NCBI RefSeq assembly: GCF_023169885.1
Contig: NZ_AP025516.1
Location: 2,138,501-2,202,500, forward strand
Length of the DNA stretch: 64,000 nt
Source of the DNA: Desulfofustis limnaeus
GTDB taxonomy: Bacteria > Desulfobacterota > Desulfobulbia > Desulfobulbales > Desulfocapsaceae
Direction of reading: 5' to 3'
Shown here: piece after piece, positions 61,442-64,000 of the stretch
Layout: the number at the start of each line of letters is the position of its first letter
How positions within the stretch are numbered: the first letter of the stretch is position 1
Made by a program: the position numbers and the translations under genes
The notes under the pieces: generated by a model
Seen by the model: only the letters and a program-made list of their open reading frames with translations
Told to the model about the DNA's origin: nothing
Databases searched by the model: none

Positions 61442-61802
61442 AGTTTAGAGTTTCATAACCCCGCCGCCATCGAGCTTGCTGCGATTGCCACCGGTGCGCA
61501 TCAATCGTGACAGCAGCGGCACAGCGGCATGCTTCAGATCGGAGCCGATGGAGAGGGCCAGACTGACCCAGCACTGTCCCCGGGCATACGGTGGCCGGTT
61601 GGCTTTGTTGCCATGCTGATGATACACCCCGCTGCCCGGCGCCTTCTTTGAGGAGCGGTAGATAAACGTATCGGTAGAGCCCTGGCAAGAAATGTGATAC
61701 TGTCAAGCAGGGCTCTGGGGATAGTTGCGTTTCTCTAATTTTCTTCTTCCGCTCCACCTCCCCGTCCGGGGGCTCGGAGCGCTGACGCCGAAACTCTAAA
61801 CT
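61442..61802 (-). mobile_element. Internally deleted insertion-sequence remnant
   Basis: 361 bp bounded by a 13-bp perfect inverted repeat, AGTTTAGAGTTTC (61442-61454) and its complement GAAACTCTAAACT (61790-61802). It contains the minus-strand fragment of a DDE transposase, whose stop codon lies inside the left repeat (GTTATGAAACTCTAA). Most of the transposase is missing, so it is non-autonomous and MITE-like. Confidence 0.7.
61445..61686 (-). pseudogene. Transposase fragment (DDE, IS701/IS4-like)
   Basis: Frame with DTFIYRSSKKAPGSGVYHQ, then HGNKANRPPYARGQCWVSLA and LKHAAVPLLSRLMRTGG, ending VMKL. The order matches the first catalytic Asp strand region and following loop of DDE transposases in which a short HxxGNKANRP-type segment precedes the second strand. 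There is no start codon of its own, and both flanks of the domain are missing. Confidence 0.6.
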
Positions 61803-61828
61803 CCAGTTATGTAATACGTTTCCCATTA

Positions 61829-61856
61829 TTGACTTGATTCCAATATGTTCTATAAT
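61829..61856 (+). promoter_or_regulatory. Sigma-70 promoter of the XRE/AbiEii pair
   Basis: TTGACT (61829-61834), 16-bp spacer, TATAAT (61851-61856). The ATG at 61867 is only about 4 nt after the predicted start, so the mRNA may be leaderless. Confidence 0.65.
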
Positions 61857-61866
61857 AAGAAACATA
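61844..61866. promoter_or_regulatory. Operator candidate overlapping the -10 box
   Basis: TATGTT (61844-61849) and AACATA (61861-61866) form 6-bp inverted arms enclosing the -10 hexamer, consistent with autorepression by the XRE protein. Confidence 0.45.
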
Positions 61867-62355
61867 ATGCCAGCAAAAATTACGAATCTCTCTGAGAAGA
61901 CAACAGCCGCACTCGTAGCACTTGGTCGCACCATGCGCGCCAGGAGAAAAGCGCTGCGAGTCGGCGCCGCCGTATGTGCGCAAGCGGCAGGGATATCCCG
62001 GATAACCCTCTACCGCATGGAAAACGGGTGGTCTTCGGTAACCCTGGGTGCCTATCTGAGCGTTGCAGATGCATTGGGGCTTGAGGTTGAGCTTGTGCCT
62101 GTGGAGCGCGTCGCCACCGTGGAATCTTCACAAACTGAGGACTCCCTTCCTGTGCGAATTCACCCCAGCAAATACCCATGGCTAAAACGGCTTGCCTGGC
62201 AGATCCACGGAACGGATGTTCTGACTCCGAAAGAAGCGCTTGGCATCTATCAGCGTAATTGGCGCCATGTTGATGAAGATGAGTTAGAACCACAGGAAAG
62301 AAACCTGATCAAAGCCTTGCGCCTCGCCTTCGCCGACGTCTCTATTCATGATTGA
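61867..62355 (+). CDS. XRE-family HTH antitoxin-like protein
   Basis: 162 residues from the ATG at 61867. LGRTMRARRKALRVGAAVCAQAAGISRITLYRMENG is a helix-turn-helix; the second half (PWLKRLAWQIHGTDVLTPKEA, then YQRNWRHVDEDEL) is a helical domain common in HTH partners of AbiEii-like toxins. Its end overlaps the toxin start by 8 nt. Probable DNA-binding antitoxin and repressor. Confidence 0.82.
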   Translation: MPAKITNLSEKTTAALVALGRTMRARRKALRVGAAVCAQAAGISRITLYRMENGWSSVTLGAYLSVADALGLEVELVPVERVATVESSQTEDSLPVRIHPSKYPWLKRLAWQIHGTDVLTPKEALGIYQRNWRHVDEDELEPQERNLIKALRLAFADVSIHD

Positions 62356-63064
62356 GTTTTACCGATCCCATCACCAGAAGATCGCCTTGGTACTTCATTC
62401 TCTCAACGGAACCTTGCTTCATGAACATCGTTGTTATTTCGGCGGCGGAACTGCAATTGCACTCAAATACGGTGAGTATCGCGAATCTGTTGACATGGAT
62501 TTTCTGATCTCGGACCTCTCCTCGTATCGTCAACTTCGCGCCCTATTGACCGGGCCGTATGCGTTTACAAGTATCCTGAGGACACCGGAGAATTCGTATT
62601 TCTCGCATCATCCCATTCGAGCTGACCAGTATGGTATCAGGACCATTCTCTCCGTACTCGGCCAACCTATCAAATTTGAAATTGTTTTTGAAAGCCGCAT
62701 GCCTCTCGCCGATCCCGGATCTCATGACATGGTGTGCGGTGTTGCTACCCTTACTTCAGGAGACATGGTAGCCAGTAAACTCCTTGCCAATTCTGATCGC
62801 TGGCGTGACGAAAGTGTTTTCAGCAGGGACATCATAGATCTGGCCATGCTTCATCCCTCACTCGGCTTGCTTCGTCAAGCTCTCGCAAAGGCTGAACAGG
62901 CATACGGACAATCAATTCGTGAAGATGCCAACAAGGCCATTGACTTCACTTTGTCTCGCCCCACCTATGTTGACCGATGCTTGCAAGCCCTTTCCATCAG
63001 TGTGCCGAAGGCCCAACTCTGGCAGCGCATGAAAGAATTGAAGAAGAAGGTGGTACAAGCCTGA
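62348..63064 (+). CDS. AbiEii-like nucleotidyltransferase toxin
   Basis: 238 residues. HRCYFGGGTAIALKYGEYRES then VDMDFLISD gives the G-G-T and D-x-D motifs of minimal nucleotidyltransferases; VATLTSGDMVASKLLAN and FSRDIIDLAML are the conserved Lys/Asp helices of the AbiEii group. It forms a bicistronic unit with the XRE gene. It is a different subtype from the 26.6-kb AbiEii-like gene. Confidence 0.82.
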   Translation: MIEFYRSHHQKIALVLHSLNGTLLHEHRCYFGGGTAIALKYGEYRESVDMDFLISDLSSYRQLRALLTGPYAFTSILRTPENSYFSHHPIRADQYGIRTILSVLGQPIKFEIVFESRMPLADPGSHDMVCGVATLTSGDMVASKLLANSDRWRDESVFSRDIIDLAMLHPSLGLLRQALAKAEQAYGQSIREDANKAIDFTLSRPTYVDRCLQALSISVPKAQLWQRMKELKKKVVQA

Positions 63065-63078
63065 CGCTATCGAATTTT

Positions 63079-64000
63079 TCAAGGCCCCCTTTTATCGGCT
63101 CGGGTTCGGGGGTCTGATTTTTGAGCAAAACCGGGTAGCGTGAATTTCAGCGTCACTTCGCCGGTCTTCTGGTCGAGGTGGACCATTTTTGGGCTCCCTT
63201 CGGCAGCCGTGAGTTTCTGTCCGGTGGCCATTTCCAGGAGTCCGCTGAGAAAACCCATGCCTTGGTTGAGCACATCTTCCATGGTCTGCGCCGATTGTTC
63301 TATCGGTGCCTCACTCGCTTCCGGGGCAGCAACCGATAGCGGTTCGGCCACTTCCAACGGTTCACCCACTACCAGCGCTTCTCCCTCTTCTGCGGCAAAA
63401 TCGAGGTGATCGGCCAGGATCTCGGGGTTGCGAAAATAGGGCGTGTCCTCCGCCAGTTCCTCGGCAGGCAGCGGCTCGGCGACCACGGGGAGTGAAGGCT
63501 CCTCACCCATTAACTTCCTCAAGCTGTTCACCAACTCCTGGCGCTTTTCCCGGGAGAAAACCACCTCGTTGGACCCGTCGGCGAAGACTCCGTCGAACAG
63601 GTCCTGCTTGAGCTTGATCCCGGCCATGATTCGCTCTTCGATACTGAATTTGGCGATCAGATTGATGACGTTGATGGAGGTACTCTTCTGGCCGATCCGA
63701 TTGACCCGGCCGACCCGCTGATTGATCTTGGCCGGGTTCCAGGGCAGCTCGAAATTTATCACGCAGTCGGCCGCCTGCAGGTTGAGCCCGGTTCCGCCGG
63801 CGTCGGAGGACAGAAACACCTTGCAGGAAGGATCGTTGTTGAAGGCGTCGATCAAGGCTTGGCGCTTCTCGGTGGGGACCCGGCCGGACAGCTCGACGAA
63901 GGGGATGGCGGCCCGGGAGAGTTGCTTACCGATGAGCATGTTCATGGTGGTCCATTCGCTGAAGATCACCACTTTTCGGCCATTCTGCACAACGAGTTCA
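63079..64000 (-). CDS. SNF2-type helicase, C-terminal part (runs off right edge)
   Basis: The frame is open to the window end and at least 306 residues are visible. VVIFSEWTTMNMLIGKQL, FLSSDAGGTGLNLQAADCVIN (motif V) and NPAKINQRVGRVNRIGQ (motif VI, with the arginine finger) form helicase domain 2 of SNF2/RapA-like proteins. A Glu/Pro/Ala-rich linker and a C-terminal part with LNQGMGFLSGLLEMATGQKL follow. It is a DNA-dependent ATPase; the target is unknown. Confidence 0.85.
   Translation of the reverse strand, partial: ELVVQNGRKVVIFSEWTTMNMLIGKQLSRAAIPFVELSGRVPTEKRQALIDAFNNDPSCKVFLSSDAGGTGLNLQAADCVINFELPWNPAKINQRVGRVNRIGQKSTSINVINLIAKFSIEERIMAGIKLKQDLFDGVFADGSNEVVFSREKRQELVNSLRKLMGEEPSLPVVAEPLPAEELAEDTPYFRNPEILADHLDFAAEEGEALVVGEPLEVAEPLSVAAPEASEAPIEQSAQTMEDVLNQGMGFLSGLLEMATGQKLTAAEGSPKMVHLDQKTGEVTLKFTLPGFAQKSDPRTRADKRGP
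63083..63120 (+). terminator. Possible terminator after the AbiEii-like gene
   Basis: GGCCCCC (63083-63089) can pair with GGGGGTC (63108-63114, one G-T wobble) across an 18-nt loop; CTGATTTTT follows. It overlaps the end of the convergent helicase gene. Confidence 0.4.

Noticed and set aside
1-64000. CRISPR arrays, tRNA and rRNA genes
   Set aside because: No regularly spaced repeats, tRNA-like cloverleaf with CCA-type end, or rRNA sequence was noticed in a read-through of both strands.
1-64000. PEP-CTERM sorting signals
   Set aside because: No protein ends with a PEP motif followed by a membrane segment and basic residues; the resemblance is only in accessory genes.

Overview
The window looks like a chromosomal cell-surface polysaccharide region of a Gram-negative, delta-proteobacterial-type organism (Desulfobacterota, perhaps Desulfobulbales; this is inferred from gene content and not proven). 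It has outer-membrane export proteins, a sigma-54 activator, XrtA (exosortase A)-associated accessory genes and several toxin-antitoxin modules. By eye the base composition is fairly GC-rich from 1 to 38 kb and from 52 to 64 kb, and clearly AT-rich from about 42.4 to 51.2 kb. No rRNA, tRNA or CRISPR array was seen.

Layout. (1) 1-21,950, minus strand: a large exopolysaccharide (EPS) locus of the type named after XrtA/PEP-CTERM systems. It holds a chain-length protein, an ExeA-like ATPase, a CpsD-like tyrosine kinase, a Wza-like exporter, a beta-barrel, a polysaccharide deacetylase, an LMW phosphatase, a DUF362 protein, a FemAB-like protein, an aminotransferase, a second deacetylase, an ATP-grasp enzyme, a glycosyltransferase, a VOC protein, two alpha/beta hydrolases, an SGNH protein, an MBOAT acyltransferase, a Wzx flippase and the start of another glycosyltransferase. 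No exosortase or PEP-CTERM protein is visible here. A small secreted Fn3/dockerin-like protein (17.9 kb) points the other way. (2) 22.4-26.3 kb, plus strand: a PAS/sigma-54 activator, a small YjfB-like protein, and an unusual three-gene set (SurA-like, HAMP-only, HExxH protein). (3) 26.3-36.4 kb, minus strand: an AbiEii-like pair, then a second polysaccharide export set (O-antigen ligase/TPR, Wzc-like kinase, Wza, beta-barrel, small secreted protein) and a WecA-type initiating transferase fused to a PilZ domain. (4) 36.6-38.2 kb: VapBC overlapping a PF14907-like nucleotidyltransferase. (5) 38.4-50.2 kb, minus strand: a variable glycan block (glycosyltransferases, SGNH hydrolase, WcaF-like acetyltransferase, Wzy, Wzx) containing a frameshifted methyltransferase and an intact IS5-type element. 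(6) 51.0-59.1 kb: the most novel part, a putative radical-SAM RiPP system. (7) 59.4-64 kb: HipBA, an IS remnant, an XRE/AbiEii pair and the end of an SNF2-type helicase.

How the genes may work together. The EPS genes would build a glycan on a lipid carrier (WecA-PilZ, glycosyltransferases), decorate it (O-acylation, deacetylation), flip and polymerise it (Wzx/Wzy), and export it (Wza/Wzc/beta-barrel). The PilZ fusion suggests that c-di-GMP controls the first step. In the RiPP region three short homologous peptides share a leader with the pattern W-x-x-P-x-[LM]-T-[IV]-x-x-R-x-x-x-E-E-x-V-L-x-x-C-K, have exactly three cysteines each, and end in C-x5-S. They lie around a translationally coupled operon (HprK-like kinase, SPASM radical SAM, PqqD/RRE, S26-like peptidase, second SPASM radical SAM) and beside a peptidase-less ABC exporter with a YdcF-like protein. 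One peptide lies downstream of a near-consensus sigma-54 promoter, and another lies next to two copies of a 14-bp palindrome.
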